A stretch of 64,000 bases of DNA from an uncultured Bacteroidota bacterium (GTDB taxonomy: Bacteria; Bacteroidota; Bacteroidia; Chitinophagales; Chitinophagaceae), in contig CALEZD010000077.1 of the NCBI GenBank assembly GCA_937928385.1, forward strand, positions 1-64,000, in the 5' to 3' direction. Positions 52,417 through 62,172 of the stretch are shown one piece after another. Every line of letters starts with the position of its first letter. Positions within the stretch are counted from its first letter, which is position 1. Made by a program: the position numbers and the translations under genes. The notes below the pieces were generated by a model. That model saw nothing but the letters and a program-made list of their open reading frames with translations, ran no database searches and was not told the DNA's origin.

Positions 52417-53745
52417 ATGAGTACTATGACTCGCTCTGAGATTGATTTTAAATTACCCTACAAGGTAAAAGACATCAGCCTGGCTGAATGGGGACGCAAA
52501 GAAATAAGGCTGGCTGAGGCTGAAATGCCCGGCCTGATGGCAATACGTGAAGAATATAAAGGCCAGCAACCATTGAAAGGTGCGCGTATAGCCGGTTGCC
52601 TGCACATGACCATCCAGACAGCTGTATTGATAGAAACACTGGTAGATTTGGGCGCTGAAGTTCGTTGGAGTTCATGTAATATCTTCTCTACGCAAGACCA
52701 TGCTGCCGCTGCAATAGCCGCTACAGGTGTGGGTGTGTTTGCATGGAAAGGCCAGACACAGGCCGAAGCTGACTGGTGCATTGAACAAACGCTGTTCTTT
52801 GGTAGCCAGGACCGCCCGCTGAACATGATACTGGACGACGGTGGCGACCTGACCAATATGGTACTGGACAACTACACTGAACTGATTCAGCACATAAAAG
52901 GTATCAGCGAAGAAACGACTACCGGTGTACACCGCCTGTACGAGCGTATGAAAGCAGGTACATTACCTGTTCCTTCTATCAACGTAAACGACTCGGTTAC
53001 CAAGTCTAAATTCGATAATAAATACGGTTGCCAGGAGTCGCTGGTAGATGCTATACGCCGCGCTACAGATGTAATGATGGCAGGTAAAGTAGCCGTAGTA
53101 GGTGGATATGGTGATGTGGGTAAAGGTTCTGCGCAATCGCTGCGTGGTGCAGGTGCCCGTGTTATCGTTACCGAAATAGACCCTATATGCGCTCTGCAGG
53201 CTGCAATGGACGGTTTTGAAGTGAAGAAGATGGAAGATGCGGTAAAAGAAGCAGACATCATCGTTACCGCTTCGGGCTGCCGCGACCTGATAACTGAAAA
53301 GCACTTCCGCCTGATGAAAGACAAGGCGATTGTTTGTAACATTGGCCACTTCGATATCGAAATAGACATCGACTGGATCAACAAAAACTACGGACATACA
53401 AAAGATACCATCAAGCCGCAGGTTGACCTGTACAATATTGATGGTAATGACATCATCATATTGGCAGAAGGCCGCTTAGTGAACCTGGGTTGCGCTACGG
53501 GCCACCCCAGCTTTGTAATGAGTAACTCATTTACCAACCAGACACTGGCGCAGATAGAGCTGTGGAACCGCCACAGTGAATACGAGAACAAAGTATATGT
53601 GCTGCCTAAGCACCTGGACGAGAAAGTAGCCCGCCTGCACCTGGCTAAGATAGGTGTAACGCTGGACGAACTGACTGACGCACAGAGTGCATACCTGGGT
53701 ATTCCTAAAGAAGGCCCGTACAAGTCTGAACATTACAGGTACTAA
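52417..53745 (+). CDS. ahcY: Adenosylhomocysteinase
   Basis: 442 aa. Hydrolyses S-adenosylhomocysteine to adenosine and homocysteine, closing the methylation cycle with bound NAD+. The NAD loop is VVGGYGDVGKGSAQS; NDSVTKSKFDNKYGCQESLVD holds the catalytic Lys/Asp region; the C-terminus ends in the conserved YLGIPKEGPYKSEHYRY. ATG with a second in-frame ATG three codons on; the first is used. Ends at a strong terminator. Confidence 0.97.
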   Translation: MSTMTRSEIDFKLPYKVKDISLAEWGRKEIRLAEAEMPGLMAIREEYKGQQPLKGARIAGCLHMTIQTAVLIETLVDLGAEVRWSSCNIFSTQDHAAAAIAATGVGVFAWKGQTQAEADWCIEQTLFFGSQDRPLNMILDDGGDLTNMVLDNYTELIQHIKGISEETTTGVHRLYERMKAGTLPVPSINVNDSVTKSKFDNKYGCQESLVDAIRRATDVMMAGKVAVVGGYGDVGKGSAQSLRGAGARVIVTEIDPICALQAAMDGFEVKKMEDAVKEADIIVTASGCRDLITEKHFRLMKDKAIVCNIGHFDIEIDIDWINKNYGHTKDTIKPQVDLYNIDGNDIIILAEGRLVNLGCATGHPSFVMSNSFTNQTLAQIELWNRHSEYENKVYVLPKHLDEKVARLHLAKIGVTLDELTDAQSAYLGIPKEGPYKSEHYRY

Positions 53746-53784
53746 AACCTCAGCCCCTAAAGGGGTGTATGGTTTGAAAATATG

Positions 53785-53814
53785 AAGCCCTCTCCGTTAG
53801 GAGAGGGCTTTTTT
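53785..53814 (+). terminator. Terminator of ahcY
   Basis: AAGCCCTCTCC pairs perfectly with GGAGAGGGCTT around GTTA, followed by a run of T. A second small hairpin CCCCTAAAGGGG (53754-53765) lies just upstream. Confidence 0.88.
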
Positions 53815-53857
53815 ATGCAATTTTCCGCACATTACAAATAATCACAAACCAAACTAT

Positions 53858-54649
53858 ATGAAGAAACTATACATTATTGCTGCTATAGCCTTGCTGGCGC
53901 TTTTTGTCAATGATACCCGGGCACAGAGAACAGAGGTGACATTCTATACCACCAACGGCAACTTTAAAGTGCTGTTGTACGATTCGCTGACAACGGTGAC
54001 TGTTGATAGCTTTCTTGCCCGTGTCAGCCGCAAATTTTATGACGGGCTGATATTTCATCGCGTCATCGCTAACTTTATGATACAGGGTGGCGACCCGACA
54101 GGTACCGGTTCAGGTGGTACGGGTACGAAGATTCCCGATGAATTTCATCCTAGCCTCAAGAATATACCCGGTGCGCTGTCTATGGCTAATACAGGCACCC
54201 CCAATACGGGCGATTGCCAGTTTTATATCAATGTGGTCACCAATGCACACCTGGATAATAAACATACCGTCTTTGGCACGGTGACGAACAATTATTCGGT
54301 GGTGGACGCCATCAGCAAAGTGCCGACTGGTGCCAATAACAAGCCGGTAACCGATGTGAAAATGGACAGTATAAGGGTAACCAAGTTTCCGGCAAGTGTA
54401 AAAACTATTGAAGCTAATCAGTCCGTAGCTGTTTACCCCAATCCTAACAATGGTATATTCAGTATTGATGTTCCCGCAGGGAAAACTGAGTTAGTTGTTA
54501 CTAATATTAACGGGCAGGTGGTATATGCCACGGAAACTGAACAAGCCGGTAAGTTTAGTATTGATATGAGCAGTCAGCCCAAAGGAATATATATGCTTAC
54601 TATGATGAATGGTAATGCCACTATTCACAGAAAAGTAGTAGTACAGTAA
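53858..54649 (+). CDS. Secreted cyclophilin-type peptidylprolyl isomerase with T9SS type A tail
   Basis: 263 aa. Signal peptide ~1-22 (FVNDTRAQ). Residues ~26-180 are a cyclophilin domain: FHRVIANFMIQGGDPTGTG carries the catalytic Arg and the Gln, and DCQFYINVV and NKHTVFGTV complete the proline-binding site (the usual Trp is replaced by H in prokaryotic types). Residues ~190-263 (VAVYPNPNNGIFSIDV ... GIYMLTMMNG) are a T9SS type A sorting domain. So a proline isomerase is predicted to be delivered across the outer membrane. Single-gene unit. Confidence 0.92.
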   Translation: MKKLYIIAAIALLALFVNDTRAQRTEVTFYTTNGNFKVLLYDSLTTVTVDSFLARVSRKFYDGLIFHRVIANFMIQGGDPTGTGSGGTGTKIPDEFHPSLKNIPGALSMANTGTPNTGDCQFYINVVTNAHLDNKHTVFGTVTNNYSVVDAISKVPTGANNKPVTDVKMDSIRVTKFPASVKTIEANQSVAVYPNPNNGIFSIDVPAGKTELVVTNINGQVVYATETEQAGKFSIDMSSQPKGIYMLTMMNGNATIHRKVVVQ

Positions 54650-54673
54650 TAGCCAACTGTCAAAAAAATTACC

Positions 54674-54702
54674 AGTCTCCGCAAGCATCGTTTGCGGAGA
54701 CT
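54674..54702. terminator. Terminator between the cyclophilin gene and the response regulator
   Basis: AGTCTCCGCAA pairs with TTGCGGAGACT around a short loop, with a T run on the plus strand; the genes converge here. Confidence 0.85.
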
Positions 54703-54716
54703 ATTTTTTTATATTC

Positions 54717-55346
54717 TCAGATAAACTTATTGTCCTTGGCGAGTTTTATCGCATCGGCTTTTGAGTGTACGTTCAGCTTGCTGTATATATTCTTGATGTG
54801 CGACTTAACTGTTTCCAGGTCGATGAACAGCTCTTCAGCAATACGTTTGCGGCTTTTGCCGGTAGCTATCTGTTCCAGAATTTCTGTTTCCCTGGGTGTG
54901 AGTGGTGATTCTTCGCTACGCTGGAATGACTGTATTACCATCCTGGCAATGTGCGAGCTCATAGGCCCGCCCCCTTCCATTGCTTCTTTAATAGAAGCCA
55001 ATATCTTTTTAGGTGGTGTGTCTTTGGTGAGGTAGCCCGCTGCACCATTTGCCAAAGCGCGGAATATCAGCAGCTCTTGTTCATAAACAGTAAGTATAAT
55101 GATATGCGCCTCCGGCACTAATTTTTTCAGCTTTGGTATGGCATCGATACCTGATATGCCGGGAAGCTCTACGTCCAGCAATATCACATCGGGGTCGCAC
55201 TTGGCTATCTTCTTAGCAGCATCTTCGTACGATGCGAAGCTGCCGGTTATTTTATAACCTTCATTATTACCTATCAGGTATTCATACCCCTCGCGTATGG
55301 TTTCATCATCTTCTACCAGGCATATATTGATGTTCAGGTCTTGCAT
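54717..55346 (-). CDS. NarL/FixJ-type response regulator
   Basis: 209 aa. Receiver domain (~5-125) with phospho-acceptor D58 in VILLDVELPG, acidic pair E12-D13/D14 and Lys in YLTKDTPPKK; LuxR-type helix-turn-helix (~145-205) with LTPRETEILEQIATGKSRKR and FIDLETVKSHIKNIYSKL. Lies 89 bp downstream of the beta-propeller sensor kinase on the same strand, its obvious partner. Target genes probably include the divergent TonB-dependent receptor, but that is inference. Confidence 0.93.
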   Translation of the reverse strand: MQDLNINICLVEDDETIREGYEYLIGNNEGYKITGSFASYEDAAKKIAKCDPDVILLDVELPGISGIDAIPKLKKLVPEAHIIILTVYEQELLIFRALANGAAGYLTKDTPPKKILASIKEAMEGGGPMSSHIARMVIQSFQRSEESPLTPRETEILEQIATGKSRKRIAEELFIDLETVKSHIKNIYSKLNVHSKADAIKLAKDNKFI

Positions 55347-55435
55347 AGCTTAATATTTACAATATAAAGTTCCTATATCTTAAGGATATTTATATCCCCC
55401 CAAACAAGGTATTTAATATTCTTTAACAAGTCACA

Positions 55436-58381
55436 TTATTTACTTTTGCCCGACAGCCTGAAGTGCAGGTTGATAACAGTGCCATGGCCGGGCTTGCTGT
55501 CTATATATAATTTACCCTTTAGCCGCTCTGTCCTGTTGCGCATATTGTTCAGCCCGTTGCCTTTTACCACTTCTTCTACATTGAAACCCTTTCCATTGTC
55601 TGTGAGCGCTATATGCAGCACATTGCCCTCTTTCAATTCAGCTTCCATAGTTACCAGTGTTGCGTCGGCATATTTCAGGCAGTTGTTCAGGGCTTCCTTA
55701 AATATCATAATCAGGTTGCGGCTCATATCCAGGGGCAGCTTATAATTTTGCCAGTCGCTGTCTGTACCCGCAAACTGAAATTTGATATGCGTATCTGCAA
55801 AAAGGTCGTTGCCAAAGTCGCGTATGCGGTGCAATATTTCATACAGGTTGTCGTTGGTAGCCTGCAGCGACCAGAGTATGTCTTTAGTGCCACTGTACAA
55901 TTGCGCCGTGTTTTCCTGTATCTGCTCTATCAGTCTTTTCTTATCAGGCGATACATCTCCCAGTTTTTGCGTAAGGACGTTGGTAAGCACGTTGATACGT
56001 GTCAATTTATTGCCCACTTCGTCATGAAAATCCTCCGCAGTACGTTGTCTCACTTTCGCCTGTTCTTCGCGACGCAACTTATCTACCAGCGCCAGCCTTG
56101 CCTGCTTCCGTTTATTGAGCATGTACTGTATACTGATGCCCGCCAGTATGCACACAATGAATATAGCGAAGCTGAACCAGGTGGTTTTGTGCAGGGGTGT
56201 AATGATTTCAAAAGGGTAAGACAATGATTTAACCTCTTCGCCATTGATGGTTTTACATTCTACCTGCAGTGTATATTGGCCGGGCGGCATAGCAGAGTAG
56301 GTAACAGAGTTCAGTGATGTCCAGTCGCTCCAGGGGGCGTCCAGCCCGTCTATGCGGTAGCGGTATAATAGCTGTGCGCTGCCGCTGAGTGTAATGCCTT
56401 TAAAAGTAAAGGTGATATTGTTCTTCTTGTGCGGCAATACTAATTGATAAGGAACATTGTACCAGTTATCCAGGCTGTCATAATAAGTGCTGTCACGTAT
56501 ATCGTCGCCAAACAGCTTTACCGATTGCAATACAATACTAATGGGCTGTGGCAGGGTCAGTTCTTTATTGGGGTCTATATGTACAGCACCTTTGGTGGTG
56601 CCAAACCATAAGGTGCCATCCGGCATGACGCAAGATGCATTCTGGTTGCTCTCCATGCCCGTTATACCTTGTTCTTTGCCATAAAAGGTGACAACAGCAC
56701 TGTTGCCCTGCATCTGTATTTTGTGTATGCCGTAGCCTGTACCCGCCCATACATCGTTGTTTTTGTCGGCAATAATGTTATAGATAAAATCTGATTGGAG
56801 CCCGTTGCTTTTATTCAGCGTGAAGGATTTGCGTGTTTCAATATCATAGCAAATAACGCCATTGTCATTAGTGCCTATCCACAATTTTTTGCCGGTTATG
56901 GCCAAGCATTGTACGTTTGAGCTGTCTGCAGCCGAGCCTGTGGTGAAAACTGAAATGGCGCTGTCGTGGTAGAGAAATACTTTATTGTCGGACGCAATGA
57001 GCATACTGTCCCGCCCCGTAGACACAAAAGCGAATACGGGCCTGGAGATACCCTTGACAGGCGTAAAAGTATTGTTGCTGTAAATTATTGCTCCTGAGCC
57101 CATACCTATCCACAGGCTGCCATCATGATTTTTGTACAGGGAGAATATAGTAGTGTTGGGGCTGAGACCCGGCACATTGTAGTAAATACGTTCACTGCCC
57201 TTCAGCCTGCATAGCCCGCGGCTTTCAGTGCCTATCCATATATCATATTCGCTGTCGGCATACAGGGCGCTGATGTACGCATTTTTAAATTGCAGTGAAA
57301 CGGGTACGATGTTTTCATTGTCGTAGTAGAATAATCCCGCCTCGGATGTGCCTATATACAGCTTGCCGGAAGGCGTAGGGGCAAAGCTGGTTACCTGCTC
57401 GCTGGGTAGCCCGCTACGTTCATCAATGATGGAAAATTGCGCCCCTGAAAACCTGTACAAACCCTGCCCGTTTGAGCCAAACCATACACTGCCTTCGCGG
57501 TCAGCCACTATGGTATTGATGGCATTATCTGTAAAACCATTCTTCTTATTATAGAATGTAAACGAAGAATCGGTAAGCCTGTATACGCCTGATGTGCTAC
57601 CCAGCCATAGCGCGCCATACTTGTCTTCAGCTATTGATATAAACGGTATGTTGACAACAGGGCTGCCATTGTTACGTACAAGTTTTACACTATCGTTGTT
57701 GAGGGTAAATATGCCGTGCCCGGTGGTCAGCAGCAGTCTTTTTTTGCTGTCCCTGAATATATGTGTAGTGCGTAGGGGTGCCTTGGGCAATCCGGGAAAA
57801 TTGTAGAAAATGCTATCCCATGTACTACCGGTATGGCGATAAATACGTCCGTTGTTGGTCGCCACCCAAAGGTTGTCTCCCTCGGGTAAGATGGCAGTTA
57901 TAGTCATGCCGGAATCGGGAAGAGTGATGGGGTGAATGTTTTTGTCTTGCAATTCGTACACAGCCTTGTCTGTATGACACCACAAGCTGTTATCCGCAGC
58001 AACGAGTATTTTTCTTACGGCCTGTGCATTGTTGTCTTCAGGAGATTGCAGGCGGAAATGCTCAAATTTTTTGCCGTTGTACTTCGACAGGCCTTCCGAA
58101 CCACCCAGCCATATATTGCCCTGCCGGTCGGTAGTGATGGCGTAACAACTGTTATCCAACATGCCGTTGCGTACGTTGTAATTGGTAAAATGCTCTCCAT
58201 CGTAGCGGGACATACCGCCCAGTGTGCCTACCCAAAGATGTCCATACTTGTCTTGCGCTAATGCCTGTACCTGCGATTGTATCAAACCGTTTTCTACACT
58301 AAGGTTGTAGAATGAGTACCGCTGTGCGGCTGTTTGCAGTGCACAGCATAATACAAATAATATAACCGATATAGTCCTCAT
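55436..58381 (-). CDS. Beta-propeller sensor histidine kinase (Y_Y_Y, HisKA_3)
   Basis: 981 aa. Signal peptide ~1-19; residues ~25-640 hold about a dozen Reg_prop-type blade repeats (for example DKYGHLWVGTLGGMSRYDG, DRQGNIWLGGSEGLSKY); ~640-725 form a Y_Y_Y domain; one transmembrane helix at ~735-756; HisKA_3 with H786 in EDFHDEVGNKL; HATPase_c with N box FKEALNNCLKYA and G box DNGKGF. Unlike full hybrid two-component systems it lacks a receiver domain, and its regulator is a separate gene downstream. The signal is probably sensed in the periplasm; ligand unknown. Confidence 0.93.
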   Translation of the reverse strand: MRTISVILFVLCCALQTAAQRYSFYNLSVENGLIQSQVQALAQDKYGHLWVGTLGGMSRYDGEHFTNYNVRNGMLDNSCYAITTDRQGNIWLGGSEGLSKYNGKKFEHFRLQSPEDNNAQAVRKILVAADNSLWCHTDKAVYELQDKNIHPITLPDSGMTITAILPEGDNLWVATNNGRIYRHTGSTWDSIFYNFPGLPKAPLRTTHIFRDSKKRLLLTTGHGIFTLNNDSVKLVRNNGSPVVNIPFISIAEDKYGALWLGSTSGVYRLTDSSFTFYNKKNGFTDNAINTIVADREGSVWFGSNGQGLYRFSGAQFSIIDERSGLPSEQVTSFAPTPSGKLYIGTSEAGLFYYDNENIVPVSLQFKNAYISALYADSEYDIWIGTESRGLCRLKGSERIYYNVPGLSPNTTIFSLYKNHDGSLWIGMGSGAIIYSNNTFTPVKGISRPVFAFVSTGRDSMLIASDNKVFLYHDSAISVFTTGSAADSSNVQCLAITGKKLWIGTNDNGVICYDIETRKSFTLNKSNGLQSDFIYNIIADKNNDVWAGTGYGIHKIQMQGNSAVVTFYGKEQGITGMESNQNASCVMPDGTLWFGTTKGAVHIDPNKELTLPQPISIVLQSVKLFGDDIRDSTYYDSLDNWYNVPYQLVLPHKKNNITFTFKGITLSGSAQLLYRYRIDGLDAPWSDWTSLNSVTYSAMPPGQYTLQVECKTINGEEVKSLSYPFEIITPLHKTTWFSFAIFIVCILAGISIQYMLNKRKQARLALVDKLRREEQAKVRQRTAEDFHDEVGNKLTRINVLTNVLTQKLGDVSPDKKRLIEQIQENTAQLYSGTKDILWSLQATNDNLYEILHRIRDFGNDLFADTHIKFQFAGTDSDWQNYKLPLDMSRNLIMIFKEALNNCLKYADATLVTMEAELKEGNVLHIALTDNGKGFNVEEVVKGNGLNNMRNRTERLKGKLYIDSKPGHGTVINLHFRLSGKSK

Positions 58382-58542
58382 GTTCGCTACTGTGAAATTA
58401 AGTGATTAACCGCACAAGCTTATGTTTTTCACTGCGTATAGAATTATCTTTTTGTAATACAGCGAAAAATTCCCCCTAAACGAGTGATGCCGAAAAATGC
58501 AAATCCCCCGACATGGGGTAGATGATTGATAAACACCCGTTC

Positions 58543-58550
58543 TACATTTG
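58543..58550 (+). promoter_or_regulatory. -7 element of the TonB-dependent receptor promoter
   Basis: TACATTTG, an exact TAnnTTTG match 21 bp before the receptor ATG at 58572; it overlaps the alternative TTG codon at 58548, which argues against that start. Confidence 0.5.
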
Positions 58551-58571
58551 ACTTGTCTAAAACACCAAACA

Positions 58572-61001
58572 ATGAAATACGCTTTATTCTTTCTCTTCTG
58601 CGGGCTATTTACCTGTTACTCTTCAATAGTGTTAGCAGCAAATGTGACGGGTAAAATAGTGGACGATAAGGGGGAAGTATTAGCAGCAGCAAGCGTGGTG
58701 TTGTTGAAACAAGGGGATAACAGCCTGGTGCGTTCGGCTATTACTGATGATAATGGCCTTTTCGTTTTAGAAGCAATAAGTGCGGGAACCTACCAACTGA
58801 AAGTAACCATGCTGGGCTACCATACTTATGGCGCGGATGTAACCGTTGCTGAACAAAATATGCTACTGAAAGACATACAACTGGAAGCCAAAGCTAACAA
58901 GTTGAAAGAAGTGACTGTGCGTGGACAAAAGCCATTGATAGAAGTGAAAGCGGATAAGCTGATAGTAAATGTAGACGGAAGCATTATCAATACAGGTTCA
59001 TCAGCATTGGAAATACTGGCTAAGTCGCCTAACGTAACTGTTAACCAGAATGACAATATCAGCATAAAAGGTAAGCAGGGCGTGACTGTAATGATAGACG
59101 GCAAGATAATGGCCGTATCAGGCACAGACCTGGCGAATATCTTAAAAGGTATGTCATCTAACAGCATAAAACAGATTGAAGTAATCAGCAACCCCGGTGC
59201 AAGGTATGATGCGGCGGGTACAGGCGGTATTATCAATATTGTGACCAAGCGCGATCAGCGTATGGGTATAAACGGCAGTGTGAATGCTTCGTACGCCCAG
59301 GGGGTGTACCCAAAGTATAGCGCAGGTATGAATCTGAACTATAGAAATAAGAAAGTGAGCAGTTATGTGAGTTACAACTATTCACGCAGATGGTGGTTCA
59401 ATCACCTGATGTTGAACAGGAAGTTTTATGATAATACCGAAGCACTGCAGTTTTCTTATGTGCAGGACAACTTCATGAAAATGCCCATGAACAACCACAG
59501 CGGTAGTTTTGGATTGGATTACAGCATTGGTAAGAAGACAATAATAGGCATAACAGGTACTGCAGGCACTACTGGTTTCGACCAGCTTGCTGAAAACAGG
59601 TCGAAAGCCTTGAACGGCAATAACGATGTGATTTACCATTTCAATACCAACGGCAACCACAGGCAGGATTATTATAATTACTCCGGCAACCTGAACCTGA
59701 GACAGAACTTTAATGAACAGGGTAAGCAACTCAGCGTGGATGTGGATTATGCCAGCTATTGGAGCAAAGCCAACCAGAATTTTGAAACCATGTACCTGTT
59801 GCCCGATGGTAATAAATACCAGCCTGATTATTTCATGCGTAGCGACTTGTCGGGCTTAACACGCATACGCGCAGCCAAAGCTGATTATACGCACCCGCTG
59901 AATGAGAAGATGAAACTGGAAGGCGGCGTGAAATCCAGTTATGTTACATCAGACAACGAACCCCTTTTTTATGAAAAGACAACAGGAGATTTTTCGCTGG
60001 ATGTAAAACGCAGCAACCATTTTATCTACAGGGAGAATATTAACGCCGCATACATGAACATGAACAAAGAATGGGAAAAATGGAGTACACAAATAGGGCT
60101 GCGCATGGAAAATACCAATGTGACTGCTGAACAAATAACATTGGACAGCACTTACCAAACCAGCTATACGCAGCTGTTTCCCAGCTTTGCCGTACAACAT
60201 GCCGTAAATGATAATAATGATTTAGGGCTTACGTTGAGCAGGCGGATACAAAGGCCCAACTACCAGCAGCTCAATCCGTTCAAATATTTTATTGATAACA
60301 CTACTTACCGGGCAGGCTACCCTTACCTGCGCCCGGCACTCACGTATGCTGTTGAAGCGTCGCATATCCTTAAGAAGAAGTTTATAACAACGCTTAGTTA
60401 CAGCGTTACAAGTGATAACATTACAGAAGTAATTCAGCCGAGTGATACTGAAGACTCTGTTACAGTACAGATACATAAGAACCTGGCCAGTGTAGATAAT
60501 TATTCTATCAGCGGCGCTTATCCTATACAGATTACTAAATGGTGGAGTAATGTGTGTAATGTGGTGTTCTATTATGCACACTATAGGGGCTTCATAGCCA
60601 ATACTAACCTGAGTGACGGAGCACCCGCATTCAATATCAATATCACGAACAGCTTTACCCTGCCTAAGGGTTTCAGGGCCGAGCTGGGTGGCTGGTACCA
60701 ATCTCGGCAGTTATATGGCTTTATGGATTTGCAACCTATGTGGGCGCTGAATGCCGGAATACAGAAAAACATACTGAAAGATAAGGGTACACTACGCCTG
60801 AACGCGCAGGATATATTCTGGACGGCACCACCCAGCGCTACTTCTTTATACGATTCTTACCGTGAAGACTTTGAAGTAAACAGGGAAACAAGACAACTGA
60901 CACTCTCTTTCAGTTATCGTTTTGGTAACAATAAAATAGGCCCGGCACGCAGGCGCACCGGTGGTGCAGAAGATGAAAAGAGCCGTGCCGGTAATGGTTA
61001 A
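58572..61001 (+). CDS. TonB-dependent receptor-like outer-membrane beta-barrel protein
   Basis: 809 aa. Signal peptide ~1-21. Residues ~22-105 are a CarboxypepD_reg-like domain (VTGKIVDDKGEVLAAASVVLL), ~110-225 a plug-like domain (SALEILAKSPNVTVNQND, IKQIEVISNPGARYDAAGTG), and the rest a large beta-barrel of the OMP_b-brl_3 type (TLSFSYRFGN at the end). Such proteins take up or bind an unidentified ligand at the surface. No SusD partner is adjacent, so it is not a classical SusCD pair. Divergent from the sensor kinase gene (190-bp gap), suggesting control by that system. Confidence 0.88.
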   Translation: MKYALFFLFCGLFTCYSSIVLAANVTGKIVDDKGEVLAAASVVLLKQGDNSLVRSAITDDNGLFVLEAISAGTYQLKVTMLGYHTYGADVTVAEQNMLLKDIQLEAKANKLKEVTVRGQKPLIEVKADKLIVNVDGSIINTGSSALEILAKSPNVTVNQNDNISIKGKQGVTVMIDGKIMAVSGTDLANILKGMSSNSIKQIEVISNPGARYDAAGTGGIINIVTKRDQRMGINGSVNASYAQGVYPKYSAGMNLNYRNKKVSSYVSYNYSRRWWFNHLMLNRKFYDNTEALQFSYVQDNFMKMPMNNHSGSFGLDYSIGKKTIIGITGTAGTTGFDQLAENRSKALNGNNDVIYHFNTNGNHRQDYYNYSGNLNLRQNFNEQGKQLSVDVDYASYWSKANQNFETMYLLPDGNKYQPDYFMRSDLSGLTRIRAAKADYTHPLNEKMKLEGGVKSSYVTSDNEPLFYEKTTGDFSLDVKRSNHFIYRENINAAYMNMNKEWEKWSTQIGLRMENTNVTAEQITLDSTYQTSYTQLFPSFAVQHAVNDNNDLGLTLSRRIQRPNYQQLNPFKYFIDNTTYRAGYPYLRPALTYAVEASHILKKKFITTLSYSVTSDNITEVIQPSDTEDSVTVQIHKNLASVDNYSISGAYPIQITKWWSNVCNVVFYYAHYRGFIANTNLSDGAPAFNINITNSFTLPKGFRAELGGWYQSRQLYGFMDLQPMWALNAGIQKNILKDKGTLRLNAQDIFWTAPPSATSLYDSYREDFEVNRETRQLTLSFSYRFGNNKIGPARRRTGGAEDEKSRAGNG

Positions 61002-61065
61002 GCAACAAAGATTTTCGCATATCCTAACCAAATGAGTAATGCCTGTATTTACAGGTGCTGTAAGA

Positions 61066-61110
61066 GCCCCTTAGCTTAATGCTGTTGAGCATTGAAAGCA
61101 AGGGGTTTTT
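61066..61110. terminator. Terminator between convergent receptor and ACMSD genes
   Basis: GCCCCTTAGCTTAATGCT pairs with AGCATTGAAAGCAAGGGGT around a GTTG loop with a few mismatches; T run at the plus-strand end. Confidence 0.65.
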
Positions 61111-61112
61111 GT

Positions 61113-62132
61113 TTATTGAAATTGCCTGCCGTCTATACCCAGCCATTGCAGGGCGTTTTCATACAGCAATTTGTCTTTTGTTTTTTTAGGAAAAGAGCCC
61201 ATACTTTCTATCAGCTTGCCGGGATGATGTTCGCCCAGGGGGAAAGGATAATCACTACCCATGCACACTTTGTCTTCACCCATTATATCTACCACATATT
61301 GCAATGCTTTATCGTCATGGGTCAGTGCGTCTATCCAAAACCTGCCGATGTATTCACGCGGGTTTACTTTATTGTCTATGGCGCACAGGTCGGGACGGAC
61401 ATTAAAGCCATGCTCTATCCTGCCGATAGTAAAGGGGAAGCTTCCTCCGCCATGTGCGAATGCCACACGCAGGTTGGGGTGGCGTTCCAACACACCTGCA
61501 AATATCATAGAACTGATGGCGCGGGCTGTTTCAGCAGGCATACCTACCAGCCAGGGCAGCCAGTATTTAGTTATGTCTTCCTCGCCCATCATCTCCCATG
61601 GGTGTACGAATATGGCGCAACCTAATTCTTCAGCAGCCTGCCAAAAGGGTTCAAATTCCGCTTCTCCCAGGTTCTTCTTGTTGATGTTCGAGCCTATCTC
61701 CAGCCCCGGCATTTTCAGTTCTTTTACACAGCGCTCCATTTCTTTTATTGCTGTGTCTACATCCTGCATTGGTACAGTGCCCAACCCGGTAAAGCGTGTA
61801 GGGTGGTGGTCTACACACTGCGCTATATGGTCGTTGAAGAAACGTGATGTTTCCAGTCCATGCTCCGGCCTGGCCCAATAGTTGAACAGGACAGGGATAG
61901 TAGACAATACCTGCACACCTACTTCGGTCATATCCATCTCTTTGGTGCGTACATCGGCACTCCAGCAGTTTTCTTCCACTTCGCGAAAAAATTTATCGCC
62001 TTTTATCATACGCGCACAACATGGCTTATGATGTTCCAGGTGAATGAAATCGCCATACCCGAACTTTTTAAACCAGTCCGGTATATGCTCGGGCATGATG
62101 TGCGTGTGTATATCTATCTTTTTATAAGCCAC
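61113..62132 (-). CDS. 2-Amino-3-carboxymuconate-6-semialdehyde decarboxylase family
   Basis: 339 aa, amidohydrolase-fold TIM barrel. Zinc ligands are H9 and H11 in DIHTHIMP, H175-region in IFVHPWEM and the Asp in MGSDYPFP; FAHGGGSFPFTIGRIEHG is typical of ACMSD. ACMSD diverts the kynurenine pathway from quinolinate toward catabolism, or acts in related 2-nitrobenzoate-like routes. It starts 41 bp after the porin gene on the same strand. The thiolase two genes upstream could serve the same degradation route, which is inference. Confidence 0.85.
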   Translation of the reverse strand: MAYKKIDIHTHIMPEHIPDWFKKFGYGDFIHLEHHKPCCARMIKGDKFFREVEENCWSADVRTKEMDMTEVGVQVLSTIPVLFNYWARPEHGLETSRFFNDHIAQCVDHHPTRFTGLGTVPMQDVDTAIKEMERCVKELKMPGLEIGSNINKKNLGEAEFEPFWQAAEELGCAIFVHPWEMMGEEDITKYWLPWLVGMPAETARAISSMIFAGVLERHPNLRVAFAHGGGSFPFTIGRIEHGFNVRPDLCAIDNKVNPREYIGRFWIDALTHDDKALQYVVDIMGEDKVCMGSDYPFPLGEHHPGKLIESMGSFPKKTKDKLLYENALQWLGIDGRQFQ

Positions 62133-62172
62133 TGTGCTATTCTTTATATAAAACTACTGATAATCTGCTTCA

